Source of the DNA: Stentor coeruleus
Lineage: Eukaryota; Ciliophora; Heterotrichea; Heterotrichida; Stentoridae
NCBI GenBank assembly: GCA_001970955.1
Contig: MPUH01000527.1
Span: 1-47,912, forward strand
Direction of reading: 5' to 3'
Length of the DNA stretch: 47,912 nt
Shown: positions 1-9,890 of the stretch, in pieces
Layout of the letters: every line of letters begins with the position of its first letter
Numbering within the stretch: position 1 is the stretch's first letter
Made by a program: the position numbers and the translations under genes
Notes under the pieces: model-generated
What the model saw: the letters and a program-made list of their open reading frames with translations, nothing else
Database searches by the model: none
Told to the model about the DNA's origin: nothing

Positions 1-20
1 AAAAATCTTATCATTATAAA

Positions 21-983
21 ATGCTTGAGAAAGCATGGCCTGGTAAAAACGCGTTTTGGTGCAACGGTAGATTCTTAAAAGGAGCAGAATTTTATAAAAC
101 TATCATAACATCTTCAATACTCATCCTATATTCCACAATTCTCTGTGCATTCCCTTCAAAATATTTTTATTCCAAAATCAATTTCACACCTTTAATCCTA
201 ACAATTTTCCTAACTATCCTTTGCTGTATCTTTCTCTTTATTACCTCAACAAAAGATCCAGGTTATATCCCAAAACAAATATTTCCATATGCTCCAAAAC
301 ATAATAAACATCTAAATGAAAGTCTTTCAAATATAAAACCCTTAAATTTGATTATTAATTCCAATATAATCAAAGTTAAATTCTGTAGAACATGTATGAT
401 TTATAGACCTCCAAGATGTTCTCATTGTTCAATATGTGATTTATGTATAGAAGGATTTGATCATCATTGTCCATGGATAGGGAATTGTATAGGTAAAAGA
501 AACTATGGGTATTTCTTTTTACTTTTAATAATGGCAAATTTATTAGAAGTTGTTATTATATGTATTTGTCATGTAAGTAAGAAAACAGGGGGTTTTGAGT
601 ATGAAGAAGTTATTTCAATTGTCATGGCGGCTTTTGGGATTTTAGCTTTGATTTTTTTGTTACCATTATTAGGGTTTCATGCTTATTTGTTTGAAATTGG
701 AATGACTACACATGAGTATGTTAAGGATATTTGGGGTTTAACAATTTTTAACCCGTTTAATAAGGGGAGTTTTTTAAGAAATTTAAAGCTGAAATACCAA
801 GATATTAGGACTGCTTCACAGTATAATGTTAGGGAAAAGATTTTAGAGTATGAAGAAGATGTTAATGCTAATGTGGTGCATAGGAAGGTTGTTGTCAATC
901 AGATTTCTCATGGTTTATCTCATACATTTGAAGATGTTTCTAATGCTGTTGTTATTAAAGCTCAAGAAGTTATAGCGGCTTAG
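21..983 (+). CDS. DHHC-type protein S-acyltransferase (palmitoyltransferase)
   Basis: This is a 320-aa multi-pass membrane enzyme that attaches palmitate to cysteines of target proteins at Golgi, vesicle or plasma membranes. Two hydrophobic segments (about residues 28-45 and 56-75) precede a cysteine-rich domain beginning CRTC near 122, with the catalytic DHHC at 147-150. Two more membrane helices follow (about 165-185 and 200-225). The family TTxE motif is present as TTHE (229-232), and NPFNKGS (244-250) matches the family's conserved C-terminal Asn-Pro-Phe segment. All zinc-binding Cys/His positions I can see are intact. The ATG lies 20 bases from the window edge; an upstream tiny-intron exon cannot be excluded. 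It ends in TAG. Likely substrates are unknown, although proteins at 12119 and 34474 carry candidate acylation signals. Confidence 0.93.
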   Translation: MLEKAWPGKNAFWCNGRFLKGAEFYKTIITSSILILYSTILCAFPSKYFYSKINFTPLILTIFLTILCCIFLFITSTKDPGYIPKQIFPYAPKHNKHLNESLSNIKPLNLIINSNIIKVKFCRTCMIYRPPRCSHCSICDLCIEGFDHHCPWIGNCIGKRNYGYFFLLLIMANLLEVVIICICHVSKKTGGFEYEEVISIVMAAFGILALIFLLPLLGFHAYLFEIGMTTHEYVKDIWGLTIFNPFNKGSFLRNLKLKYQDIRTASQYNVREKILEYEEDVNANVVHRKVVVNQISHGLSHTFEDVSNAVVIKAQEVIAA

Positions 984-1516
984 TTTTTTGTATGAGTTAA
1001 TAAATAATTAATCTTTGTATTTTAGATAATATTTATATTAATTTAAAGTAATTTTAGTATAAAGCACTTTGGTTAAGAAACTATCTTAAAGTAAGATAAA
1101 AGAACATAAAGCTGAGACAAATGAAAAGAAAATATTAGATATAGTGGATTGAAAGTTTGAGATATATATAACTGAATAATATCGATAATAATGTAAATAA
1201 TAACGTAAACTTGAAACTTGAAATTTATAAACTATATAGCCTTTAACTAGCCTAAATAGGCATAGACTATCAAAAATAATTATAAATTTATATAGGACTA
1301 TATCAAAATTTATAAAATTAGATAGGACTGTATCAAAATTTCACATTTAAATTGATCATGAACATATAATAATTATATCTAGACTTCTATAAGCCAGACC
1401 TAGCATCATATTCATAAAACATTAATGTATTTTCAATATCAAGTTTATATAAATTTTAAATAGTATACTACTCATTAAATCTGTTTAAGACATAAAATAT
1501 TATAATAATCATCATC
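984..1516. other. intergenic spacer, AT-rich, with a short imperfect direct repeat
   Basis: I see no gene. At about 1283-1341 a 30-base period is repeated twice (ataggactatatcaaaatt, then ataggactgtatcaaaatt). A short coding-like stretch around 1070-1165 is interrupted by stops and is not annotated. The spacer must hold the promoter of the channel gene starting at 1517; no recognisable motif was found. Confidence 0.5.
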
Positions 1517-3541
1517 ATGGAAATAATCCAAACAGACACAGATGATTTGACAGGTATGGAAAAATACCACTCAAAATTGGTGATTTATGGCAAAGTTTCT
1601 AAGGATGCACATGAAACAGTTGAAACTAATAGTAATTCAGCATCCATAAGACCAAGAGGACGAAAAAAAACCTTATCAGTCGAAGCAGATGTTATAGAAA
1701 ATGTTATAAATGATAAACTGCAAAATCTTCTTGGTCGAAGCTTTGATAAATCAATTATTTTAAAAAAATACAACAAATTTAGTAGGCTTACAATCAAAGA
1801 AACTTCTCTTTTAAAAGTTATTATAGATCTTATAATGGGATTGGCTACTTATTATTCAGTTATTACAAGTTTAATATATTTGGGTTATGAAGGGCCTGGA
1901 GATGATCAATACAAATTTGATATTTTTATATGGATTTTATTTATAATTGATTTTATCCTCAGCTTTTTAGTAGAATATAAAGATTTAAACAAAATCTCTG
2001 TGCGAAATTTTAAGATGATCGCAAAACATTATGCAATAACATGGATGATATTTGACATAGCATCTTTACTTCCATTAAACTTGGCTGGCTACCCAGATGC
2101 CGAATATTTCCTTCGACTTTTTCGTATTCTAAAGCTCAAAAGACTATTCCAAATAATAAGCAAATCTAAAATTAATAATTTTGTTCAGCACTGCCTAAAA
2201 AAAGAAGATACAAAAAAGCTCAGAACTATGAAAATTTTAGTATCTTATATTTGGAATCTCATTGTCCAAATAATTTTTATGCTAATAATCTCTTTTTCAA
2301 TATCCTGTCTTTGGTCATACTTCGCTAAAACAATTAGATGGAAGGAAAATGAAAATGACAATTTTTACTATCATTTTAATCTTAATGAAAATAGTGTTGG
2401 AGAAAAAGTTATAAAATTTTGGTATTTCATTTTTACTACACTTATGACTGTTGGCTATGGGGATTTTTATGCTACAAACAAATTTGAAATGGGATTTTGT
2501 ATTTTATTACTTATAATCGGCCCATCATGGTATGCTTATGCAATGGGAAAATCTATTGAGACTATAAAAAAATTAGAAGATGTAGAAAATGTTGCTGAAT
2601 TAAATACAGAAGTTGATAATTTTTTAGCTGTTATTGATTATCATTATAAAGAAATACCTATTAAACTAAAAGAACAAATCATGAATCATTTTGAATTTTA
2701 TTTTCAGAATGATAGAGCTGGTCCTTTAGCAGAAAAGTATTGGAGGTATGAAGATAAAAAAGAACTTGAGATTTTTCATAATAAATTTTTAGCTGAAATG
2801 CCAAAAGCTGAAAGTTTCAAGTTGTTAGATATTTTGTTTGCTGAAACATTTAATAAATTCCGTGTTTTTTTTGGAAGAAACGATGATTTTAGGTTTTATC
2901 TATGCCTTCATATACAACCACGTCTATATAAGTCTAAAGAGATTATTTTTAATATAGAAAGCCATCCAAAGGAAGTCTTGTTTCTTGAAAAAGGTGAAGT
3001 TTGTTGTGGAAGGTATATAAATAATATATTTCATGAATTTTATAAATACAAAGATCATTGTTCAATTATTGCTGACTTTTATGTTATTAATAAAGCCAAA
3101 CCTTTAGGAATATATATAGCAGGAAATTTTGCATCTGGCTTTTCTATAAAAGGTTCTATTATAAGATATGTGCTAAATATGTTTCCTATTAGAAAACGGA
3201 AATTTATGAATTTTTCTATGAAAAAAGCATCTTTAGTTGAGAGATCTATTAATGAAGGATTAGGGAATTTAAATGAAGAAGAAAAGAATAATAATGATGA
3301 TGAGAAACAAAAGTTGATGAATAGAAAATCTGTCTCTACTCGGAATTTAGGAGGTATTAAAAAGAAAAGTAAACATGGGAAAAAAGAATCTTTTCAAGAT
3401 TCTGAATTTAGAGAACTTAACAAGCAAATTCAACAGTTTAAAAGAACTAATTTATTTTTGGCCCAGAATATTAAAGATTCATTTTTAAATTTAGCTAAAT
3501 GCATACCTGAAGACTTTATTAAAAAGGCTGATGATGATTAA
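1517..3541 (+). CDS. voltage-gated-type potassium channel (EAG/CNG-like architecture, degenerate cyclic-nucleotide domain)
   Basis: This is a 674-aa six-transmembrane channel subunit. The core S1-S6 spans about residues 98-345. S4 near 196-216 carries spaced Arg/Lys (FLRLFRILKLKRLF). The pore loop contains TVGYGDF with the K+ selectivity filter GYG at 313-315. After S6 comes a C-linker-like helical region (about 350-450). A beta-roll-like stretch near 460-510 (LEKGEVCCGRY) resembles the start of a cyclic-nucleotide-binding domain, but I see no FGE or RxA phosphate-binding cassette, so cyclic nucleotide gating is doubtful. The C-terminus is charged and low-complexity (about 585-640). A K+-selective membrane channel is well supported; gating mode and partners are not. 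No tiny intron was detected, and the start is the first ATG after stop-rich spacer. Confidence 0.88.
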   Translation: MEIIQTDTDDLTGMEKYHSKLVIYGKVSKDAHETVETNSNSASIRPRGRKKTLSVEADVIENVINDKLQNLLGRSFDKSIILKKYNKFSRLTIKETSLLKVIIDLIMGLATYYSVITSLIYLGYEGPGDDQYKFDIFIWILFIIDFILSFLVEYKDLNKISVRNFKMIAKHYAITWMIFDIASLLPLNLAGYPDAEYFLRLFRILKLKRLFQIISKSKINNFVQHCLKKEDTKKLRTMKILVSYIWNLIVQIIFMLIISFSISCLWSYFAKTIRWKENENDNFYYHFNLNENSVGEKVIKFWYFIFTTLMTVGYGDFYATNKFEMGFCILLLIIGPSWYAYAMGKSIETIKKLEDVENVAELNTEVDNFLAVIDYHYKEIPIKLKEQIMNHFEFYFQNDRAGPLAEKYWRYEDKKELEIFHNKFLAEMPKAESFKLLDILFAETFNKFRVFFGRNDDFRFYLCLHIQPRLYKSKEIIFNIESHPKEVLFLEKGEVCCGRYINNIFHEFYKYKDHCSIIADFYVINKAKPLGIYIAGNFASGFSIKGSIIRYVLNMFPIRKRKFMNFSMKKASLVERSINEGLGNLNEEEKNNNDDEKQKLMNRKSVSTRNLGGIKKKSKHGKKESFQDSEFRELNKQIQQFKRTNLFLAQNIKDSFLNLAKCIPEDFIKKADDD

Positions 3542-4414
3542 AATCAAGGTACTCAATAAACTAAGGTATTTAAATAGATAAGATAATATAATCTAAATTA
3601 ATATATTATCTATTTTCATTAACAAGGGCTGGAAGCGATAGTTCCTAACTAATACTAATACTAATCTATTTTGATATCCATAAATTATTATCTAAATCCT
3701 ATATCACTTTAAATAATTCTTATCTAATCTATAAAATTCTTAAATAACTCAAATGTTTTAAAATATCAATTTGAATATTCAATCCTTAAACTTCATTCTC
3801 TCTCCTTTCATCAAAATCCTAATTTCTATATCTAATTCTTAAGCAATAGAAAGTTTTAATGCAAGTGTTAACAGCAGAATTAATCTAATAAACCCAAAAA
3901 TCCTTTCAAATCCAATCGACTTCCCATAATAACAAAATATCATCAAGCATATCAAATATCTTATTAAAATATTAGGGACTAGAAAGGATATGGAAAGATT
4001 TAAAGAAAATCATAAAGTTCTTTCGCTTTTTATGTTAGAACTTTAATGAAAAAACGTTTAAGTCATTATAATCTTAGGAAAATAACTGAAGAAATCATGA
4101 GGCTAATTAAATTTTTTTAGAAAATACAATGAATAGCATTAAAGAAAAAGTAAAAGTTTATAAGCTTAGCAAAGGTATTTGGATAAAATTATACAGTGAG
4201 GAAAGAAGAGTTCGTCCCATTTGATATTTTTACATTTAAAGGAAAATATTATTTGGCTAAGATTTCTGAGTACTCTACAATTTTACAAAATATTTATCTT
4301 CACCTTTTATATTCTATACTTATTGCTATCTTTAATGAAAATAAGGTAAAACCATATTTTTGATATAGTTTACTTATCAGAATAATCAAATTAAATCCTA
4401 ATAACTTAAACTAA
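3542..4414. other. long spacer with no intact gene
   Basis: The first half (3542-3960) shows nothing I can interpret. The second half contains a broken coding-like stretch listed separately at 4048-4363. The spacer lies between the 3' ends of the K+ channel and the alpha-galactosidase, so it should contain two polyadenylation regions rather than promoters. Confidence 0.45.
4048..4363 (+). pseudogene. candidate decayed coding fragment, unidentified
   Basis: Reading from an ATG near 4048, three consecutive open stretches continue one another if single-base slips are allowed at a T-run near 4110-4117 and at a CCC near 4215. The first begins MKKRLSHYNL and the second includes KVYKLSKGIWIKL. The third includes FDIFTFKGKYYL and ends TGA near 4363. 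Amino-acid composition is gene-like, and the slips sit at homopolymers, which fits either decay or sequence error. I recognise no domain. It could be a relic of one of the large ciliate protein families, or chance. Confidence 0.35.
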
Positions 4415-5572
4415 TTATTCATCTATTGAAATCGGAGTAATTCTATATACTTTCACTGAATGTTTTTGCAAGCCAGTTATATGTATAACATTTGCTGTCT
4501 GTACTTCTTTAGTCCATAAATCTTTTATTGTTGCTTGCCCCGATATCCCAATTTTAATAAGATCTAAAGTATATGTCATGTTATAAGTTCCCCAATTTGT
4601 CACACTAACAGCTTTATCTCCTCCATCTAGAGGGACAACAAAAACATTAGCTTGAACTCCAGAAATATAGTTTATATACTCACAACCATTAATACATTCA
4701 GCTTGAGTACCAAGTGGATCTTGATTAATTGCAATAATATCAGCATTGCTCAATATTGAAAGAGTACTCTGACTAATCGATCCCATATCACAACCTATAA
4801 TAAGTGGTGCTTTAACCATAGCCCAAAGTGAGAAATGTGTCACATATTCATTAAAAGTCATTCCACCATTACCAACTTCCAACATATCAGGGTCATTCCA
4901 CCCTCCTGGTCCAGCATATTTTCCATGTCTTGAATTCATATAAAAATTAAGCATCATGCTTGACCAATGATCACTAATATCAGGTGTTGTTCTCCAGCTA
5001 TTTCCCGTATTATTTCCCCATATCCAAGGGTTTTCTTGTCCCCAATTGCAAATTGAATAAAAAATTTCTCTTTTAGTAGCATTAAGAGCATCTCTCATCG
5101 GAGGATATCTTTGCAAAGCAGGTAAATTCTGATTAAAACAATTATCATATTTCAAATAATCAACATTCCAAGAAGCAAAACTATTTGCATCAGTAACCTC
5201 ATGACCCAAAGATCCTGGATATCCTTGACATGTTTCTGTTCCAGCATCTGAATATATCCCAAGTTTAAGTCCTAGATTGTGTAAATAACTAGCAAGACCT
5301 GTAATACCATTTGGGAATTTTATTGGATCAGGGACTATTTGACCTTCAGCATCTCTAGATTTTAAAGACCAGCAATCATCGATATTTACATAAATGTAGC
5401 CAAGTTTACTAAGACCTGTTTGGATAAGCTGATTACCTGTTGTTTGGAACACGGTTTCATTAATGTTGCAACCAAAATGATTCCAAGAATTCCATCCCAT
5501 TTGAGGAGTAAGGCCTAGACCGTTGTTTAAAGATAGGGCTGGAGAGAAAAACAAACAAAGCAAAAGCGACAT
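4415..5572 (-). CDS. secreted alpha-galactosidase, glycoside hydrolase family 27
   Basis: This 385-aa enzyme should remove terminal alpha-1,6-linked galactose from oligosaccharides and glycolipids, probably in food vacuoles/lysosomes or outside the cell. A short signal peptide (about residues 1-15) is followed by the family hallmark TPQMGWNSWN (22-31). The catalytic nucleophile is Asp143 in KYDNC and the acid/base is Asp198 in the RTTPDIS segment. The DDCW motif (65-68) and CQGYPGS segment around 115-121 are also typical, as is the C-terminal beta domain. Length matches eukaryotic GH27 enzymes. Start is the first ATG, immediately followed by the hydrophobic leader. All catalytic residues are present. 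Alpha-N-acetylgalactosaminidase is the alternative within the family; I did not resolve the specificity loop. Confidence 0.95.
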   Translation of the reverse strand: MSLLLCLFFSPALSLNNGLGLTPQMGWNSWNHFGCNINETVFQTTGNQLIQTGLSKLGYIYVNIDDCWSLKSRDAEGQIVPDPIKFPNGITGLASYLHNLGLKLGIYSDAGTETCQGYPGSLGHEVTDANSFASWNVDYLKYDNCFNQNLPALQRYPPMRDALNATKREIFYSICNWGQENPWIWGNNTGNSWRTTPDISDHWSSMMLNFYMNSRHGKYAGPGGWNDPDMLEVGNGGMTFNEYVTHFSLWAMVKAPLIIGCDMGSISQSTLSILSNADIIAINQDPLGTQAECINGCEYINYISGVQANVFVVPLDGGDKAVSVTNWGTYNMTYTLDLIKIGISGQATIKDLWTKEVQTANVIHITGLQKHSVKVYRITPISIDE

Positions 5573-5976
5573 TTTTTAATTAAGGTCTTTGTGGTTGAGA
5601 TAAGAGATTAATTATTAAGGTATATTGGATATATTAGAAAATTTAGATTGGAAGATAGGGAAAAAATAAAAGGAGGATGATTGGAGATTAAATATTATGA
5701 GGAAATAGGATTGTGGTAAAAAAGGAGAGAAAGGTGTGAGTTTTTTTATATGGTTTTGAAGTAAGGTGTTTGTTGTGAGATTTAGTGTTGTTATGAGATT
5801 AAGTGTTTTTATGAGATTTATGAAATTATTGTATTGATTTTTTTTAAGTCAGCGATTATTTGATTTAGTTCTGTTGAGTGGGTTTAGTTTGGTTTACTTT
5901 ATATAAAAATTTTATATAATTTATCTCTTGCTCAAATTTTAAGTTTTGTGTGATTCTATTTGATTATTTAGCTTTG
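5573..5976. other. intergenic spacer upstream of the alpha-galactosidase and of a small plus-strand ORF
   Basis: It is bounded by divergent coding regions, so it should contain the galactosidase promoter. The DNA has a strong strand asymmetry, G/T-rich on the plus strand, especially 5690-5830 where related TGTTGTGAGATT/TATGAGATT phrases recur. I see no gene and no identifiable regulatory motif. Confidence 0.4.
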
Positions 5977-6363
5977 ATGCACGTTTTTAATTGTTTCTGT
6001 GCTTTGATGTTTGGAATTACCTTCATTAATGTCATAATTCCTAAAGTGATTTTTAGTGATAATAAAAGACCTAGATTTCATATCAAACATTGGTTTCTTA
6101 TTAGTCTAACTGTGATTTTATTCCTGATTTCACTGTCAAAACTCTTATATTTTATTTCTAAGAAAGATTTTTTATTTTCAAAAGTAATAATTTTCCTATG
6201 TGGCTCATCATTAGTGATATCCAAATTTTTATTAAAATTCAAAGCTGGATATATGTTTTTAATGAAATTTCTAAAGTTTTTCGCCAATAATTTTGTTTAT
6301 AATCACCTAGCTCAAATTAAATTGGGTAAATCTTATTCTAATTGTATAATAGTCCTCATATAA
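5977..6363 (+). CDS. small hydrophobic protein, unidentified
   Basis: Open frame of about 128 aa from the ATG at 5977. The frame is open 27 bases further upstream but with no earlier ATG. It has three hydrophobic stretches (about residues 4-23, 40-60 and 70-88) separated by basic segments, so it could be a small membrane protein or a surviving fragment of a larger one. A frame this long without a stop is unlikely by chance in such AT-rich DNA. I recognise no family. It is bounded by the galactosidase promoter region upstream and a featureless spacer downstream. Confidence 0.4.
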   Translation: MHVFNCFCALMFGITFINVIIPKVIFSDNKRPRFHIKHWFLISLTVILFLISLSKLLYFISKKDFLFSKVIIFLCGSSLVISKFLLKFKAGYMFLMKFLKFFANNFVYNHLAQIKLGKSYSNCIIVLI

Positions 6364-6792
6364 ATCTTTTCTTATTTTTCAAAATCTCTATAATATCTCA
6401 CCTACTACTGATTTTCTAATGAGCTTTAATAGTAATGATTAAGAAAATTATAAGTATAAAGAAATTTATCTTATTCATCTGATATAATTTAAAGCCTTTT
6501 AATAAAATTTATTCTTATCCTTAATAACACTTGCTAGCACTTCAATATTATTTCTAATCTCTTTGCTTTGATTTAGAGATTTGTTTTTTCTTAAATATAT
6601 AATACTTTTATTTAAAATATCCTATAGTAGAGTATCAAATCATATTATTGAATTATACAAAAAGGCTAGTCTATAGTAAATATCTTCAAATTTGGAATTC
6701 AGCTTTTAATAACATAAAATTTATAATTAATCAGGCTATAATCAAGACTTAAATTTGATTTCTTACTTTTGCTATATTACCAAATAAACTAT
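6364..6792. other. intergenic spacer, nothing recognised
   Basis: AT-rich, stop-dense in all frames I read. It lies between convergent genes, so presumably only 3' processing signals. Confidence 0.4.
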
Positions 6793-7179
6793 CTAAAGCT
6801 TATTAAAATCCCCAAGTTTCTCACCTCCTAAAATATGCATATGCAGATGATAAACAACTTGCCCACCATTTGGCCCGTCATTGATTACAAGTCTCCATCC
6901 TTCAGCAAGTCCTTCCCTTCTAGCAATTTCTGATGACGCCCAAAGCATATGTCCAAATATAGCCTTATGCTTTTCTTCTGCTACAGACATTCTTGTAAGT
7001 CCATCTCTATTCTTTGGAATAAGCAAAATATGAACAGGGGCTTTTGGAGCTATATCTCTAAATGCCATAACAAGATCATCTTCATAGACAACTGTAGATG
7101 GAATTTCTCTTTTAACAATTTTGTCAAAGATACTATCTTCTCCATCTTTTGGTATATGAGGCGAATTAGATTCAGACAT
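6793..7179 (-). CDS. HINT-type histidine triad (HIT) nucleoside phosphoramidase
   Basis: This is a 128-aa protein almost exactly the length of HINT1. HIT proteins hydrolyse adenosine phosphoramidates and related aminoacyl-AMP species, and act in cytosol and nucleus as dimers. The signature HLHMH triad lies at residues 111-115 followed by ILGG, with the presumed nucleophilic His at 113. The upstream FDKIVKREIP segment, the VYEDD strand and the PVHILLIPK strand are in the normal order. The WRLVINDGPNGGQ loop before the triad is characteristic. Start is the first ATG; a longer start is not possible without crossing stops. Nothing is missing. The closest alternative inside the superfamily would be a protein kinase C inhibitor-like (HINT2/3) paralogue. 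Confidence 0.95.
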   Translation of the reverse strand: MSESNSPHIPKDGEDSIFDKIVKREIPSTVVYEDDLVMAFRDIAPKAPVHILLIPKNRDGLTRMSVAEEKHKAIFGHMLWASSEIARREGLAEGWRLVINDGPNGGQVVYHLHMHILGGEKLGDFNKL

Positions 7180-7662
7180 ATTTATTATATTCGAATATAA
7201 TATCTTTACGTTTTTTTCAATATAATATATAATTATTATTTTTATCTATATAAGTATAAAATATATAAGTAAATCATAATAAGGAAAGTTTAAAGTTTAA
7301 AATAGGTGATAGTTAAGGTGGTATGGTTTAAACCTCGTCTGATCAAGGTTTGTTTATCCTACGATATCTTTCTTTAGGCAGATTCAGTATATTAAGCCAT
7401 TTGTTGTCGCTGTTTATGTGACTCTTTACTTGACTGAGGAGGTATTTATTGTTTCTTTTCTAATAAGGAAATAATATTAGTAAATAATACTTTTATGTTT
7501 ATATAACTAGGGTTTTTTACAAGTTAATATAGGCTATCGAAGAATTCGATAAAACCAGCCGCTAAAAAATATTATAATAATTAGTGAAAAATTTTGGTGA
7601 CTGGTAACTTAGTGTAAAGATCAGGAAAGAATGAATTAATATAATTGTATTAAACTTTACTT
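7180..7662. other. intergenic spacer with a short coding-like relic
   Basis: Upstream of the HINT gene. At about 7304-7492 one plus-strand frame reads with protein-like composition (KPRLIKVCLSYDIF, then ADSVY, AICCRCLCDSLLD and GGIYCFFSNKE) but is cut by three stops. It may be decayed coding DNA; no homologue is recognised. Confidence 0.35.
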
Positions 7663-8460
7663 CTATTGGAATACTAATCTAGTTTCTTCCTCTTTTTTTT
7701 CTTCTTCATGTTTTATGCTGCATATAGCCAGTTCTAAGTTTCCTTCATAGCTTTCTGAATCCAATCCATCAAGCTCAAATATTGAAGATATAGATGGAAG
7801 TAAATCATTAGATTCAATATTTATTTCTGGTTTACAGTAATCTAGAGTTGCAAACATTTCATCCTGAAGATAAAATTTTAATATCATCCATTTGTCATAG
7901 CAGTCTAAATTATGTAGTCTTCTCTGGCAACATGAAAAGCCAAACTTTTCATTAAGATCCTCAGGATCAATTTTTGAAAATACAAGTTCAATAAAAATGC
8001 AAAAGGACTCTCTAACAGCCTGAGAAGTAAAATATTCTTTACAGAATTTATTGTTAAAGCTATTTTCTGTATCAAGTTTTACTTTAGAATAATCTCGTCT
8101 TGCCTTACCATCTGTTAATGGCCCTGATTCTGTCTTTGATACTTCATCAAGTTCAGAAGTATGGTCGGCATAGTGGTCTTGAAAAAATCGGTATATTTGG
8201 AGCTGTTTTTTATCTTTACTGTTGATCTTAATAATGCCTTTAGTTGGAAATTTGTTATCTATGATGTTCCTGATCATTTTCTTATGTCCTCTGATTACTT
8301 TGCACCTTACGTACTCTTTTTTAGGGTTTGAGTTGTAATCTTTTACAGTAAAGAATTTTTTCATAATCAAAGTTTCAGTTTTTCGTTTCCTAAGATCATT
8401 TTTGAAAATGAAAACTCTTTTGTCGAGTTGTTTGTAATGTCCACTCATTTTTATTCCCAT
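7663..8460 (-). CDS. unrecognised basic/acidic two-part protein
   Basis: 265 aa with no domain I can name. The N-terminal 110 residues are strongly basic (many Lys/Arg in short clusters), with no membrane segment or signal peptide. The middle (about 125-215) contains a compact region with several cysteines (FGFSCCQRRLHNLDCYDKW) that could be a folded domain. The C-terminal tail is acidic, rich in Glu (EEEKKEEE). The pattern suggests a soluble nuclear or cytosolic protein, but that is inference only. Start could be Met1 or Met5. It is flanked on both sides by long spacers with decayed coding sequence, yet its own frame is fully intact. Confidence 0.6.
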   Translation of the reverse strand: MGIKMSGHYKQLDKRVFIFKNDLRKRKTETLIMKKFFTVKDYNSNPKKEYVRCKVIRGHKKMIRNIIDNKFPTKGIIKINSKDKKQLQIYRFFQDHYADHTSELDEVSKTESGPLTDGKARRDYSKVKLDTENSFNNKFCKEYFTSQAVRESFCIFIELVFSKIDPEDLNEKFGFSCCQRRLHNLDCYDKWMILKFYLQDEMFATLDYCKPEINIESNDLLPSISSIFELDGLDSESYEGNLELAICSIKHEEEKKEEETRLVFQ

Positions 8461-9890
8461 TAAGGTATATCAGGCTTAGCATGTATTTTGAACAAGCGAA
8501 GAAAAATTATAATTTTGCATAATACATTCAGCTGGTTTAAAAAATAAGAACTAGTTAGATTGATAACGATTGTTTAAATCTTAACTATTGAGTTAAAATT
8601 TTTATTTTCAAGGTTCGACCCTTATAGTTTTAAAAGACTGATATGCTTTAAGATTTATCCTGGAATGGTTTAATTTTTGTATTCAGATAATCCATTATTG
8701 AAATATACACAAGAGTGCTTTAGGAATGAGCCACTTTGAAGCAGAAAAAAAAATCTATAAAAATACAATTTAGTAAGATATCTAATCCAAGACAATACAC
8801 AAATAAATGTTTATTTCTTGAATACAGGCAATTATTATTAAAAAAATCATCTTGTGAATCAGTTCAGTCCGCATTATAATAAGCCTTAATTTGCAAGAAT
8901 TTTTATCGTAGATTAATTACTGAAAAAAAATCAAAAGTAAATAGGTTTCTAAAAGCACTCAAGATTTGCAGTAATGATACTAATAATACTTTGTCTAATT
9001 CCAAATCAACTTATATTTATCGTCTTTTATGTTTAACTTTATCTTTCTCATTCTTTGATCATTTAGAATTTTGGTAATCTGAAGATTCTTGGGTAAAATT
9101 TCAAGGGGAAATTAAAGCATCAGTTTAATTTCTTAGCGTAAAGAATTTGCTTATTTTAAAAGCTATTATTATAATTTATTAAGATCACTTGAAAAATAAG
9201 AAAAGATGCGGACCCTATAAGATACCATTTTTTGAAGAATAAATTATTTTTAAAGCAAAATGGAGTTTGCATTCAAGTTAAAAGCTGTAGTACTTTGACA
9301 AATCATTTAGAAAAACGTTGAAAAGTCTTATTGAACAAGAAATTAGGGTGTTCCAAATCCTATATAAACGAGATTAAATCACCAACCTAATCATAAATTT
9401 AATGGTTAAACTATTAAAAAAGTTGAGATTAATTTTTTATCGCCCATGATGAGTATTTTAGTAATCTTATAATATTAAAAATAGAGATGCAGGTATTTAT
9501 TGAAGGATTCGATTCTCAATTTTTTTTAGTGCAAAAATTTGATAGTGATAAAACATATCCTGAAAAAAGGTACTGAAAAAACATAAAAATCATTGAAAAT
9601 CACTACAAATCACCAAGATATTCAAGATAATTGTTTTGTAATAAATAGTCTAAACTATCAAAAATTTATCTCAAATCTTAAACCTTCATATAAACCTTCT
9701 AATAAAAATACTATCTCATTATTCCATCTCTATATTTTCCGAACCTACACCAAACTCTCTAAAACTTAAATTCAGCAATCCCAACAACAACACACATTCC
9801 CCTTAAGTAAAATTCATATTTTTACTAAACTAATCAGACTTTTTTTTTTATTATATTATTCATCATATACATCCATTACATATAATTATT
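8461..9890. other. 1.4-kb spacer with no intact gene; contains a decayed coding stretch
   Basis: Holds the relic described at 8602-9130. The remainder (about 9430-9890) shows nothing I can interpret beyond homopolymer-rich AT DNA and should contain the promoter of the small gene at 9891. I checked tRNA-like T-loop sequences near 8612 and 9508 and found no cloverleaf. Confidence 0.4.
8602..9130 (+). pseudogene. candidate decayed protein-coding relic, unidentified
   Basis: From about 8602 one frame reads with gene-like composition for over 100 codons, including FDPYSFKRLICFKIYPGM and KYNLVRYLIQDNTQINV, but is interrupted by TAA/TGA codons. Around 8895-8923 the gene-like signal moves to another frame. 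That frame runs about 60 codons without a stop (including RRLITEKKSKVNRFLKAL) to near 9075, then continues with stops. This is what an old, mutated gene looks like. I cannot assign it to a family; chance remains possible. Confidence 0.35.

Noticed and set aside
1070-1165. Short coding-like phrase in the first spacer
   Set aside because: About 30 codons between stops; too short to distinguish from chance.
8608-8630. tRNA-like T-loop (GGTTCGACC)
   Set aside because: No matching stems, anticodon arm or acceptor pairing could be found around it; a similar ATTCGAT near 9508 also fails.
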